64,000 nucleotides of DNA from Lomentospora prolificans (taxonomy: Eukaryota > Ascomycota > Sordariomycetes > Microascales > Microascaceae): positions 3,609,501 to 3,673,500 of the forward strand of contig JARFXM010000011.1 in the NCBI GenBank assembly GCA_029532625.1, written 5' to 3'. Below, in pieces: positions 45,859-57,762 of the stretch. Position 1 is the stretch's first letter, and every line of letters starts with the position of its first letter. A program made the position numbers and the translations under genes. Under the pieces are notes generated by a model. That model did no database searches. It had not been told where the DNA came from and saw only the letters and a program-made list of their open reading frames with translations.

Positions 45859-46647
45859 TCACGCGTTTTCAAGCATGATATAAGAGGGTATATCGCCGAG
45901 TTTCTCTCTGCCGTTCAGACCTTCGATCTGGAGAAGGAAGAGGTAGCCGATAACGTCGCCTTGCATTTGCTTGACGAGGTCAGCAGCCGCCGCCGCAGAG
46001 CCGCCTAGATAGTCTCGTTAATACGACCAGCGGCCTAGCGAGTACAGTAGAGTTCTCTGAAAGCAAGCGCATATAAACCACCTACCGGTCGCAATAATAT
46101 CGTCCACAATCAAAACCTTTTGACCAGGCTTGATGGCGTCGGACTGCATCTGGAAAAAGTCCGTGCCGTACTCTTTCTCATAGGCCGCGGTAACGCACGG
46201 GCCGGGGAGCTTGCCCTTCTTTCGGACCGGGGCAAAGCTGACACCAAGTCGGAGGGCAAGGCCGGGCCCAAAAAGGAAACCACGGGCGTCAAGGCCGACG
46301 ACAATGTCAGGCTTGGTGTTAAAACTCTCTTGGACCTGGAGATCAAGTGCAGTGTGCAGAGTCTGGTGGACAGCCGCGTCCATGAAGAGCGGCATGATGT
46401 CAACGAAATCGATTCCCTTGATTGGGAAGTCCATGAAGTGGCGCAAGGCCGACTTGAGAGTCATCTTTGCACTGGCGAGTTCGGTGGAGGCGGCGGAGGA
46501 GGCGGCGGGCTCTCCTCTCGAGGCATCTTGACTGGTGGCAGAACCGGGATAGACTGGATGAGCGGCGAGGGGGTTCAGCACTGGCTGGGCGGTTGAGGGT
46601 GCACTGGTTTGGTTAGAAGCAGCCTGGGCACCTTCCGGAGACTGCAT
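45859..46647 (-). CDS. APT1: Adenine phosphoribosyltransferase
   Basis: Predicted exons 46647-46086 and 46004-45859; 235 aa. The catalytic domain starts near residue 62 (MTLKSALRHFMDFPIKGIDF) and has the APRT order: FVDIMPLFMDAAVHQTL, DIVVGLDARGFLFGPGLALR, FAPVRKKGKLPGPC, the flexible loop YEKEYGTDFFQMQSDAI, and the PRPP-binding VLIVDDIIATGGSAAAAADL interrupted by the intron. It makes AMP from adenine and PRPP in purine salvage, in the cytosol as a dimer. An N-terminal extension of about 60 Ala/Ser/Pro-rich residues precedes the domain; the internal Met at residue 62 would give a normal-length enzyme, so alternative starts are possible. A possible 5'-leader intron (GTAAGT on the minus strand near 47149) is speculative. 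Confidence 0.95.
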
Positions 46648-49600
46648 GGTGGGAAAGGAAAGAAAGAGAAGGTCAGGAAACAAATTTGGAGAGGGCTGCG
46701 AGGAAAGGTGGTTGTATCTAAATCAAAGAATTTTTTTTATCCTCTTGTTGTATTTTCCCACACGGGTGATACTGGGGAGGGGGAGGGGTGTGTGTCGGAA
46801 GGGCCTTGGAGGGGTGGGCACAATGATCGCGAACGGGAGAAACCAAATGGAGCCGTGAATTCGGTACAACGTAAAAAGCGACAGCTGGGGAGACTAGGCC
46901 TGTCGTCAGCCTAATGATGCTGCCGGATTGGCCGGCGGCCAAGGACGAGGAGGGAAGAGGCGATAAGAGGTAAGACGGTGGTATCAAACAGTGCATCGGG
47001 GTGGGCGCGTCCTGTCGATGATGGGGATGGGATAATGGCCCTGGGAGATGGCGAGCTGGGAGTGCAGCTCCGAGCCCGACCAGACCAGGCCAGACCAGGC
47101 GATGTGGTCGAGGAGGGGGAGGGGAAGGCACAATGAGGGGAGCGAGACTTACTGGAAAGGCAAAGGCAACCCAGACGGTGTGTGGTGCTGGACGGAGCCA
47201 AGAGAAGCTTGGAGCAGCAGGAACGAAACGAAGGAAGTATTGAAATGTAGCCCTTGGTCTGGGCAGCCTTTCTGTCGCGTCTGCCTTTTTATTGAATGAG
47301 TATCTTGAGGTAGCCTTTCGCAGGATCTCTGGCCAGATACTTGGATGTGGGAAAAAGATGTAAAAAAAAAAAAAAAAAAAAAAGTGGATATGGGCTCTCG
47401 CCCATTAAGAGATAGAGTTGAGCGTCGGCGGAGCTCAGAGACCAGCTCAATCCTGCTACTTATCCTCTAAGCTTGCGCGAATTATAGCCGCCCCAAGATA
47501 TCAAATACTTACCAAGTCCTTTTGTGTTTTAGAGTAGCCAGGCCGGTAGCCACATACTACAGCTCCCACCATCCGGTCGCATGTTCAGACCTCGACTAGT
47601 GAGTAGACACACAGTAGGCAGCTTCCCTGGCCAATGCCACCGGACCCCGCCTAAACACATAAGGCTAGGTCGGCGGGCATGAAAAAGGCCAGCCAGCAGC
47701 AGTAGCAGCCCCTAAACCAGCCCTGGCTTCAGTTTTATGTTTGCTCCACGGCACGCAGTAGGGAAATTGTGACGGAGCGGTGCGATATTGCCGTAATTAA
47801 GGCACGGGATGAAAAGAGATGTTCAATCGGGTCGAATCCCGTCGGTAACATCAGGCCCACCTGTGGTGCCCATGCCCAAGCTGCATTGAATAAAAATCGC
47901 TGGTCCGAGAGAGAGAGTCTGCGGGCGGAGCAAGTAGCCGGCGCACATCCTCAATGGCAAACATTTAGGAACAAGCACAACCCGGCGTGGTGTGAGTTCA
48001 ACTGTGCTTAGGCAGGCGCGTCAAGGCAGATCGACTACGCAAGAAAGGGAAGCTACGTACAACGGGAGTACTCGCGTACCAACTGCTGTCCATACATTTG
48101 TTCCTCTCATGTACTGACCTGCCTTCCCCTGGCAGGAGTACACGTTGTGTAGGTAGTATTCTGACACACTAATTGATGTCTCAGAAAAGGCCTGTCCATC
48201 GTACAATGTCCCTGTCATGCCATCCGAAGGTCCGAAGCCAGCGAGAGCGAGTTCGGGTGACGGAATGGTCGGCGGACTTGTTCGGTGACTGATATTAATA
48301 TATTAGTCGATTTCGAGACCCCAGCGACGCCAAATTTGAATCCAAGGGCCTCGTCTATGAAACTCGGGCTCTCTGCCATAGGTGCTCTGTGAGCCGGGTA
48401 AGCAACTGGCGGAGAGGGGCAGCTGCCGAACTCAACTCGCTTGGGCAGGCCGAGTATAAGATCAATTTCACGAGGAAATAACAGCTGGCTGAGATTCCAA
48501 CGGAAGTGGAGCGCCGGGCGCGTGCCTACGAGCATCATTCATGGCTGGCTGGCTGTAATACTCTACAATGTTTATGATCCAAGGGACCACCTTCCTCTAT
48601 GTACGTACGCGGAGGTCCCGTCTCTGGAATTTCTTGAGAAAAGGAATGAGTCAATATTTCCCCAGTTGCTTCCCGCCTTTTTCCACCGCCCAACCAACTG
48701 CAGGCCCGACCTGCCTACCATGCATCATTGATATCGAATGCACACCGCATGGTGCATCTGTGTAGTACCATAATACCACCGTTCACACGCTTCGATTTCT
48801 TCTTCGAAATCCACAGATGCCGGAAGCTTAAATGAGGTCCGGTATCAAGCCTAGAAACGGGCGGTCATCAGCTCGACGAAATAATTCTGCTTTTACAACG
48901 ACCAGCCGCGACAAAACCTGGTCTCTATTTTGTTCCTGGAGGCGCAACTCTAGATATCATGAGCCCCACTTACAGTGAGTAGGTATTATGGCCGAAGATA
49001 GCGCCTTCTGTGACGCTTGACATCACACAATGCAGAGTTGTGCCACTTTCGCTCTTGAAAGTGGAGTCGGATTCTATTGAAAATGGCCCAGGATCTGGCA
49101 GGTAACAACAAATCGATTGAAGTGTGCCGATGCCATGGTTCTCTCCCATATGTAGCTTGTTTACTCTTTTACTTTTCCCCTTCTTCGATGCGCTTGCTAG
49201 GGTAGAGATCACAACGAAGCCTGGTATGCAAGCCCGGTATAGTCTCCGTTCCAGTCCGTGTCACCAAGCTGGATTCACTTGTCACCCACCCACACCCACA
49301 GGAGACCCAGAAGTCCTCGTACAGGTAACATGAATCAACAAAGTCCCAATCAGATGGTTTATAGGCCAATGGGCTTATGGTTCCAGGATCGAGAGGGAGG
49401 CTGGCTTCGTTTCTTCCGCCCTCCCCTGGTTTGGTCTGAGGCCACCATAAGATTCCTGTGATATCTGATAGGGCTGCGAGAGGTGACGCGAAACGCAACC
49501 TAGCTGGCTATCGGAGGCTATCGACCCCTCTTCTTCAGCCCTTGATCGTTTCCTAGTGCGAACCTGAGCGCAGTTGCGAGAAGACGAGCATTCAATCTGA

Positions 49601-52600
49601 GTCGATCTTCCGCTGGCTACTTCGACGACTGAAAGGAACACAAACGATATGCCATGGTTAGCTCAATATTCCTGGTCCACACTGATCTTCCTGGTTCCCC
49701 GAGGCACCAAGATTCAACCTCCCCTCTTCGGTGGAGCTAACACGGGTTTTCACGCACAACGCTAAGATGGGTCCCGCAATCGGGGTGGCTTGACTCTCCT
49801 CTCCTCAATCCGCCCAATAATATCCAGCCACTCGACCACCAGTCGGACCTGGGTGGCTTTGAGAAGATCGCTGGTTGCTCCGTCGGTTGCTGGACTGACC
49901 ATATATATCACAACGTGGGCTGGCGGTGAGCAGGACGCACGTATCGCCCTGTCACCTCAAGCTTGATCTCCGCGCACTCATACCAACAAGTTAAGCAACA
50001 ATGTCCGTCTTACGCGAGAGTGCGTTGGGCTAATACGAGGATTTCTGGTTGCCTAGCCGCGCAGACACCTCGTTACACCATTCCCAAGTGAATGAGAGAG
50101 CAAGCTGCCTCTAACCGTCTTCCTATTTGCCACCGCCATATTTAAACGGAAAATCACAGAAATAGTAATATAGCCGATTGTCCACAGGAGCTCATCAGAG
50201 CTTACGTATACGGCGTTGCGGTGGTTGTCTGTAGCTGCCAGTTTTAAAGGCGCCATCGACCATTTGTGAAAGAAGCCAAATCACGACGCCAGGCGTTCAA
50301 TTGTTGCCTTGCATCCACCCCACTGGTATGCAAACATGCTCGCACGCGAAGAATAGAGGCGCACCCACAATCTCAAGCATTTTCAACGCTCTAATCCCAT
50401 AACGTTGTCTCGTTTCGCACAGATCTATCCCGAACCTATTGTCGGTGTAATTCAATGTAGTGTCACAGCATCTGAAATCCCGACCAGTCCTACGGGATAG
50501 GTACCTGGTTGCTTTACAAATTTCAGGTGCCCATTCCCTCCTTCCAACAGAGCTCTCTCGGACCGTTGTGAATGAGGACGAAACGAATCGAATAGCCAGC
50601 GACGTCAAACTGCCTAACACGGGAAATAGAGCGCCCATGCCAGCACCACCCCATCACAAGTTCTGCCTAAAAGGTTGACGGCGAATGACAGCAACGAACA
50701 GATTCTTGCACGCCATTGCCCACTCATGGAAGCTCGTATTTACTTGAGTTCGAGAATGGCCGGCGTATCGGTAGGACCATTGCCGCCTTCAGCATTATTA
50801 GTTTCCTGCCGAATGCGCCTTTCCATTCCGGTTTCTCGATACATATACATGGAACAACACTTACGTGTTAGGCCGTTCATTCGCCATGCTTCAAGTTTTG
50901 GAGCTGAAAGATGGCAGGGCGGGAGTGAGATGCTGAGATCCGGTGCATTAGCGACTCCTAGCCCTATAAACAGTGTTACAGGCACCTCACCTCCCGCACC
51001 ACTCCAGGAGCTTGCTTTGAGCAGTAGTCTTTGCTCGAGGCCCGGGAGATGATCAATCCCCATATTCTACAGAAACTTGCAGGTGATGTGGCCCGGCATG
51101 GCCGTGGCGTCGTGAAGTCAATGTTGGCTCCGAGCAGAGGCATGGCTCCCGTTCCGCCTTCAGGCACGATTGCCCAGGCGACTCGCACTCTTCGCAAGTG
51201 GTTGCACCACTTGCGACAAAAAGGAAAGGGCTACGAGGCGGAACGACTTAGGAATATCTCTGCAGCGTTCTTATCGCTTGACTAAGTCACCTAACACTGG
51301 CATAAACCTGTGGCCCACAATCTATTGGCACCACTCATATGGAGATGGAGGGGAGGACACCAACCTTCCACTTCTGTATTCCGGTAGGATAGTTATTCTT
51401 CCTTGACATTCCCTGCTATCCCTTTCTGGTGTGGATAGGAAGAGTCCATAACGGGAGACACAACGCACCATAGCTCGCTCGCCTCCAAACCTTACCACCC
51501 CCGCCCACCCCTCGCATCGAAGGGGTAGAGCCAAAAAAAAAAAAATAAATAAAATAAAATAAAAAAAAGAGGAGGAGGCGTATGTGGAAGCATGCATTCC
51601 CCGAAAGAGCTTACAACATACGCGCGAACCATGCCGCTGCAACTCCAAGCCTGTGATACCGTCTCTTCATTTCTCCTTTTACAGCTTTTCTACCGCCCCC
51701 AGTTTCTTGTCCCTTCCGCGGCCGCCATACGATGGAGGTGCCGTTGCTTGTCAAAAAGGTGGCGGGTGGGACAGCGTTACTGCGGGTAGCCGTATCGGGG
51801 AATGTTCCATGCAAAGAAGGAGACGGGGAACATTTGCTTTCTTGGCTACGGTGAGACATCCCTTGGATTTCCATGATTTGTTTCAAGGACACGAGAAATG
51901 CATGTGAAGTGGCATGAATGGACATTACCAGCGAACAGCGATAAGGCGATGACAAGAGTGTCTCGCCCAGCAAGCGGATATTTGGGTGGGCTGGACAGCG
52001 CTAGCGTGCAGGTCTTCTTTCGTCGGGCTAACCCAATAAGCTGCCTTCTTCGATTTAGCAGCCATCCATGATGAAGTCCCTCCAGCGAGGTTCGCGTCGA
52101 GTATTATCGTGATTGTGGATTATGATTATCAATGTGCAGTCCAGTTGCACATTCTATAGCTAACGAGAGAAACGAAATGGTATGTGTAGTTCGAAATCAA
52201 AATAGAGCAAAAGAAGGGTATCAGCCTAGATCTATGTGAAGGATCAATGTCTCGGGGAGAAAAGGATGGGCGCAATGCAGAAAAGAAAAGAGCAAATGGA
52301 AGATGAGCTCATAACATGCTAGGGGAAGGAAACGTGAAGAAGTGAAAACCAAGAATGAACAAAACGCAAATATGCCCCGTCATAAAAATACCGCCCTAAA
52401 AGCCACGCCTCCACCCATCCTGAACCGACCCTACTATACAGCCCTGGAGCTTGACTCCCAGCCGTCCCCCCATTTTACTCCCCCCTTTCCCTGCTGTTTA
52501 TCTCTATTCCGGAACATTATGTACATCATTGGAGAAACCGGGCATCCAGGGAGGCCACACCAAAACCCGGAAAGGACGGACGATAAGATAGGTCAGAATC

Positions 52601-52744
52601 GGCTCAAAGCCACCGAAGGGATGGCAAGAGCGTGGGGTATAAATCAAAAGGAAATATCAGGCTGACACCCGAGAAACGCGCTGCCCCCACGCGTCTGAAA
52701 AGGACACCCACCTTTTTCCCCGGCTCGTGAAATTGAGCCATGCC
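46648..52744. other. 6.1 kb gene-free stretch
   Basis: No gene supported between APRT and the membrane-protein gene. The first 600 nt are probably the APRT leader/promoter. Beyond that there is an A-run (47362-47384), CCAGCC/GGCTGG words at 47688-47697 and 48541-48555, and many short motif-free frames on both strands (largest: 50297-50638 minus, 50675-51052 plus). An AAATA-rich patch lies at 51530-51570. Confidence 0.5.
47362..47384. repeat. A homopolymer, 23 nt
   Basis: Uninterrupted run of 23 A in non-coding DNA upstream of APRT. Confidence 0.95.
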
Positions 52745-54809
52745 TCAACGGAACTGGAGACGAATGATGGAAAAGAGCATATTCTGCAGGACATGCAAGA
52801 TCACGGCCGCACTGGTAGGCAGCAACTCGGGCCACACGGCCAAATCGAGTTTTCCCTCGAGGTCGACGTCGAGACCAAAGAACCAACGGATCACGATGCG
52901 CACGCAAAGAGCAGCGGCGAGCTCACAGCCCCAGGTCACCGACGAGGCGTAAAAGGTGAGATTGAAGTCGTAGGGTTCGTTGATGTCGTCAAATGCGAAA
53001 TAAGGGTATACGTCCTTGTTGGCGCCAAAGTGGAGGACGAGGACGGAGCCGAGAAAGGCCGCCATGGAGACGTTTTCGGCGATGAAGCGGATGAAGACGT
53101 TGCGCACGCAGAGCTTTTGATAGGCGGAGTAGGACAGAGTGCTGACGTCGATTAGGGTGAGGATGCGGTGGAAGATGGGGGACATGAGGGTGGGATAGAA
53201 GATGATGAGGCCGGCGCTGGAGAGGGCTTGAAGGGTTATGAACTGGGCCGGTGAGCGCAGACGCGCATACAAAGCTCGGACGTATGTCTGGTAAGTTAAC
53301 ATGAAGTACCTGTAGAAAGGAGTTAGCGCGCTGGTCTGGTCCGTGAAGCGCTGTGCTTAATCAAAGAAGAGTTCCCGACGCTGCTTCACTTACAGCTTGA
53401 AAGCCCAGCTCAGAGGGTAGCTCCCAACACGCTCGCCCTCGCGTATACCCAAAATCCAAGCCGTCAAACCATCCAAAATGTGGATCGTAGCTACCCAACT
53501 GTACACGTACACAACGGTCTCGAAGTTGTTATGCGGAAGAGTCCGGAGATAGATCTCGGCATACGCCTCTCCGATCACATACGCCATAAGGCCCACGAAC
53601 AGGGCTAGGCAAAACCATATGAACCGCACAAAGCTAGCAGGCAGCCATCGACGGTCGATCGTCGGAACTCTGCGGCGAGGTGCCGGTTGTTCTGTAACCT
53701 GAAGCGAGTCTGGCTCAAAAGCATCCGGTTGGAGAGGGGGCCGTCGCCGGTCCCTTCTAGATATGGTGTCATCCTCCCCAGTCCACCAGGATGTGGTGAA
53801 GATGCGCTGGGTCTCAGAGAGGGTGTAGCGCAGACGGAGGTGCCGCTCATTAATCATTAGAATTATACAAGCGATAGCCACCGGCATCGCCATGATGATA
53901 AAGGTCCACGATATCCAGGCGGTATTGTGGATAGTGAGAAACCTCGTCTCTGGGTTCAAGTAGATGGGGATAGGTGCAGCTATGGATACGAGAGCAATAA
54001 GACAGACTGTCAAAGGAAATCCCAAGGATTGGGGCCACCTAGAACGGGGTCTCATTAGAAATTCTCGCCAGGCCGGGGGAGGAGGAGTGCGAGCGGGGGG
54101 CTATTCTTACCAATTCAAGCTATAGAGGTTAAAAACCTTCGTGATCCACATCAAGGCCGTGAGATTGTAGAAGCCGTAGAAGAAGAACAGGAAGAACCAG
54201 AAATTGACCCTCACTCGCGCAGCACCGTGGCCGGGAACCTTACCGCCCGGGTCGGTCGGCCGCCCATTGTCATCATTCAGCGAGTATTGGGGAAAGGGCA
54301 TGGCACACCATGCAACCGCCTAACGAGAAGCAAGAAGCGTCAGCTGCAGATATTCACCGCGTAATCCAGAAACAAGACGCTGGGGACCTTACCAGAAGGG
54401 CTGGCATGACAACCAACACGCCATACCGGCTCCACCAACGATCCACGACTCGTTTGACGGCGGCCTGCTTCGGCTCGACCCACAGGTCAAAGACCTTTCT
54501 CACATTTCTTCTCCACAACCGTCGAACGGGACCGATGCCCTCTATCGCAGCAAGCTCATCTTCGAAGTCCGAGTCTGAGTCCGAGTCGTCGCCACTACCA
54601 AGACCAGCCGCCGCCAATATCGAGCCATATCCGACGTGAACGCTCCCACGGAGGGATGAGAATGGGTTCGGCTGGTTACCCGACGACCTGCTCCGGCCTA
54701 GCCCCGGGCGCGGTGGGACGGCGCGAAATCGACCTAGGAGTGGTGAGCTATCGGGGTTGAAGCGAGCGCGCGATTCGGTACCCTGGGTGAACTGGAAGAA
54801 GCTGGGCAT
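52745..54809 (-). CDS. Polytopic membrane protein, unknown function
   Basis: Predicted exons 54809-54393, 54319-54111, 54038-53394, 53309-52745; 611 aa, all junctions with GTAAG-type donors and closing frames. The first 110 residues are polar and disordered (Ser/Pro/Arg-rich, then an Asp/Ser run DDSDSDSDFEDEL). After it come about eight or nine hydrophobic segments: YGVLVVMPALLAVAW, VNFWFFLFFFYGFYNLTALM, FPLTVCLIALVSIAAPIPIY, WISWTFIIMAMPVAIACIIL, FIWFCLALFVGLMAYVIGEA, VVYVYSWVATIHILDGLTAW, ALSSAGLIIFYPTLMSPIF, MAAFLGSVLVLHFGA, and a segment near WGCELAAALCVRIVIRW. A basic cytosolic loop (SRRDRRRPP...RRRVPTIDRRW) splits the helices. I do not recognise the family; it is conserved-looking and has no transporter signature. 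Confidence 0.78.
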
Positions 54810-55706
54810 TTCACTCTCACGGCGTTCGACCTCGTCGGCCGCGGCATGGGTTCTAGCGGGGGTGTGCCGTCCAGCAAGGTTAAAAAGGATCGTTATTAAC
54901 TCGCAGCTCGTAGGGATTTCTCGATCGAAAACGAAGGGCGCCAGGGGGATTATCGAAGGAGGGGATCCGGCTGCTTCGGCGTAAAATTGGCGCGCGGCGG
55001 TTTTGAAGTGATGTTATGTCAAATTATTACCCAGCCTCCGTTATCGCGTATCCCGCGGCTTCGGCGGTGGTGCAGGTATCTTTCACGGTTCCCTGTTTAG
55101 CCTGGCACTTAGCGGCCCTGGCGAGGGCCAGACCCGCTAAAATGACCCTTTACAGAAGGCCAATCAGCCCAATTCTGACACTGGAGGCCAGGGCTGGGCA
55201 GCGTCCACGGGTGGCTCTGGAGGACGCACGAAATAGCCGGCCAGCCAGCGGGGACCCCCAATTTTAGTTGTGTGATAGGTTCCATGCCGGGGTGAGGGAA
55301 CTAGATCAGTGCTCCAAATTGACCGGGGTCCATCTCTAAGCTGGCTGATACACATGAACCAGGTCGTCTGATCAGGTCCTTGGCAGAGAGTCACCTTCCT
55401 GAGACGATGAAGACCTGATCCGCCCATCATGCGGAGACAGCGCGTGTATACATCAACTTGCAGATATTAAACGGCGTGTTTGGCTTGGGTCAAACCTGCA
55501 ATAATTCAGGTAGTAAAATACGATTATGCCTACACAACAAGCTCTTAACTCTACCTATACAGTACAGTACCAAATTCCATGGTATCACCCTCTTTGACCC
55601 GTCATGTCCTGAACGCCCTGTTCCCATCTAGCTATAACAGCGAAGCTCTCTGGAGATGCAATTTTTTTTTGGGAGGAACAATGCACCAAGTCCGGCCATA
55701 CTGCAA
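54810..55706. other. Intergenic, no supported gene
   Basis: Between two minus-strand genes: promoter of the membrane-protein gene plus 3' flank of PEX2. CCGGCCAGCCAGCG at 55238-55251 is one of the recurrent CCAGCC words. Confidence 0.5.
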
Positions 55707-57182
55707 TTATTCAGCCTCATCATAATCAGACAAGTCGAGATCCTCCTCTGCAGCGTCTTCCTCTTCCTCCTCGTCGACAACCCCTTCGCTATCCTCATCA
55801 TCGTCGTCGCTCTCGTTCCGTACGGCCGCTCCTTCTTCTTCTTCGACATCAGATAGAGACGGCGATGACAGCGAGGAGATGGAAGATGGTAGAGGTTGTA
55901 TCTCCTCAACCGAGTCCAACAGTCTGACATCCTGCAGGTCTTCCGAAAAAGCGACAGTTTTCGCGGCGGGTTTAGCAGGCTCTAAAACATCGCCATTCCA
56001 AGGCTTACACGTCTTAACGGTTTCGCCACAGCGGAGACAAGTCCAACCTTCGCCTTCCTCCCTCTCCAATCTCGTAGCTATGCAAACAAAGCAATAGATG
56101 CAACCGCAGGGGATGGTCTCGTAGGGGTTCGTTATATCCGTCTGGGCGGACCCTATCACTCCGCTTGATGTGGCGGCCGCTAGAACTTCCGCTTCTGAAG
56201 TTGTCGCAGCGTTCTGATCCTGATAGCAAATGGCGCAAGTCCTCTCGGGAAGGAAGGAGAGCTCGCCATTTGCCATGGTAGCCTCAACATCGCTGCCCGA
56301 GCGGATGATCGCCCTTGTCTTCCTCCAGGTCCTGGTAAGCCACCGCCTCCAGCGGTTAATGCCTATGAGGGGGAGGATAAAGAGCAAGAATTCAGTGAAT
56401 GCGTGCCACACGAGCTGGCGGTTCTGGTACTCGAAAGAGATATCCCTGCTAACCTGGCTTGTGGGTGGCGCCAGACGCATTCGTAATATACGGTCCAAGA
56501 GAGTCCTATATCGACCTTGGACCAAGAATACGAGAAAGGAAGCGAGCGCTGCCATGGAATGAGTCGTTGATAAGGCGGTGGTGAGCCTAGAAAGCCGTTC
56601 TATGCGAGGATCGGGATCATTATAACCATCATCCTGGTTGACCAGCCAGTCCTCCCACTTCGACCAGGCATATTTCCCCATCACCGTGGCAAGCCCGTAC
56701 AAGCTTTTCTGCCATCTGGTGGGCGGGGAGAGAACCGCGGCTGACTTCCTTGCATCGGTATATTTGAGGTTCTGAAGCGCAGCTCCGTAGGTCGCATCGT
56801 GATCCCATATTGTAAGCTTGAAAAGAATCGCCCGGAGGACCAGTTGTATCTCGTCCGACCAATCGTCCTTGAGGTGGCCGCCGGCGAAGTACTTAAGAGC
56901 ATCCCCCACTTGTCCCTTAAGAAGATCCAGGAGCTCCTCGTCAAGAAGCTCGGCATCTAACTGGCCGACTCGAAAAGAGGGACGCGTCCCATCTGGATCC
57001 GATAACGTGTCCCAGGCCACGGGCAATTGGTTGAAAGGGTACGGTAGCCTGCTAATACGTGCGCGGGTTCGTGATCGTGGTGTGTCGGCAATAGCGCGGC
57101 GTGCGACGAGCGCAGCTCTTTCTCGTTCCCGCTGCCGTTCGGATAAGCGATTGAGGGCATCCGCAAAACTATTCGAAGTCAT
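55707..57182 (-). CDS. PEX2: Peroxin-2, RING ubiquitin ligase
   Basis: Intronless, 491 aa. The Pex2/Pex12 N-terminal membrane region is recognisable (DAELLDEELLDLLKGQVGDA, WQKSLYGLATVMGKYAWSKW, RIERLSRLTTALSTTHSMAA, FLVFLVQGRYRTLLDRILRM, ISFEYQNRQLVWHAFTEFLL, FILPLIGINRWRRWL). A C-terminal RING finger spans about residues 316-385: CAICYQ, then NPYETIPCGCIYCFVCIA, and WTCLRCGE. With Pex10 and Pex12 it forms the ubiquitin-ligase complex of the peroxisomal membrane that modifies the import receptor Pex5 for recycling. After the RING is a long acidic tail (residues about 440-491, many Asp/Glu) that simple Pex2 proteins lack. Divergent from KAP120, 580 bp apart. Confidence 0.93.
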   Translation of the reverse strand: MTSNSFADALNRLSERQRERERAALVARRAIADTPRSRTRARISRLPYPFNQLPVAWDTLSDPDGTRPSFRVGQLDAELLDEELLDLLKGQVGDALKYFAGGHLKDDWSDEIQLVLRAILFKLTIWDHDATYGAALQNLKYTDARKSAAVLSPPTRWQKSLYGLATVMGKYAWSKWEDWLVNQDDGYNDPDPRIERLSRLTTALSTTHSMAALASFLVFLVQGRYRTLLDRILRMRLAPPTSQVSRDISFEYQNRQLVWHAFTEFLLFILPLIGINRWRRWLTRTWRKTRAIIRSGSDVEATMANGELSFLPERTCAICYQDQNAATTSEAEVLAAATSSGVIGSAQTDITNPYETIPCGCIYCFVCIATRLEREEGEGWTCLRCGETVKTCKPWNGDVLEPAKPAAKTVAFSEDLQDVRLLDSVEEIQPLPSSISSLSSPSLSDVEEEEGAAVRNESDDDDEDSEGVVDEEEEEDAAEEDLDLSDYDEAE

Positions 57183-57762
57183 GCTAGCGGCAATGCAGGA
57201 AGTAAAGATAAGCCTATATGATGGGGCTTCTCATATCATGGTGCTTGACATTCAACACGAGGTTGGAGCCAGGAAATGGCAGTCGAGGCGACTTAAGTTC
57301 GGCCAAGCTGATGAGGTCAGAGGGCAGCCGAGGTTCGGCAATCGCGCATTCAGCAGCTCCTTTCCACCTGCCCCGAATTAGCGTGACCTGAGAATGGTCG
57401 CTTCGTTCAGTGTTGCCCCATGCTGGCGGCTTGGCTAGCTGTCAGCCACTGTCCATCATCTGGCACAAAGGACTTACTGATAGAAGAATAATATTGTGTA
57501 AATGCATTCTCCCCGCAGTCACCCCAAATTGACCCCTCCAAGCATTCTGCCTACCATGCCTACCACTGCCTGCCACTCACATTGCATGCCAGGAAGGGTA
57601 CCTACCTAAATACGAGGTTTGGTTTTTGTGTTAAAACAAGGCAGTTTCACTCGACGCATTTCCCGCGGGTCTGTACATCAGATATACCGCTTGTGAGACC
57701 TTTTCTATGTCCTTGGGCGTCTCGTCTGGTCTATAATCCACAATTCTTGTCTATAATTCACA
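57183..57762. other. Divergent promoter, PEX2/KAP120
   Basis: A 580-bp spacer between divergent housekeeping genes; no open frame with motifs. A shared bidirectional promoter is plausible but no element is clear enough to call. Confidence 0.5.

Noticed and set aside
47815..47855. tRNA T-arm-like sequence (GGGTCGAATCCCG)
   Set aside because: The loop has six rather than seven bases and no matching acceptor, D-arm or anticodon arm is present upstream.
50675..51285. Plus-strand frames of 125 and 84 codons in the second desert
   Set aside because: No recognisable motif; frames overlap minus-strand frames of similar length.
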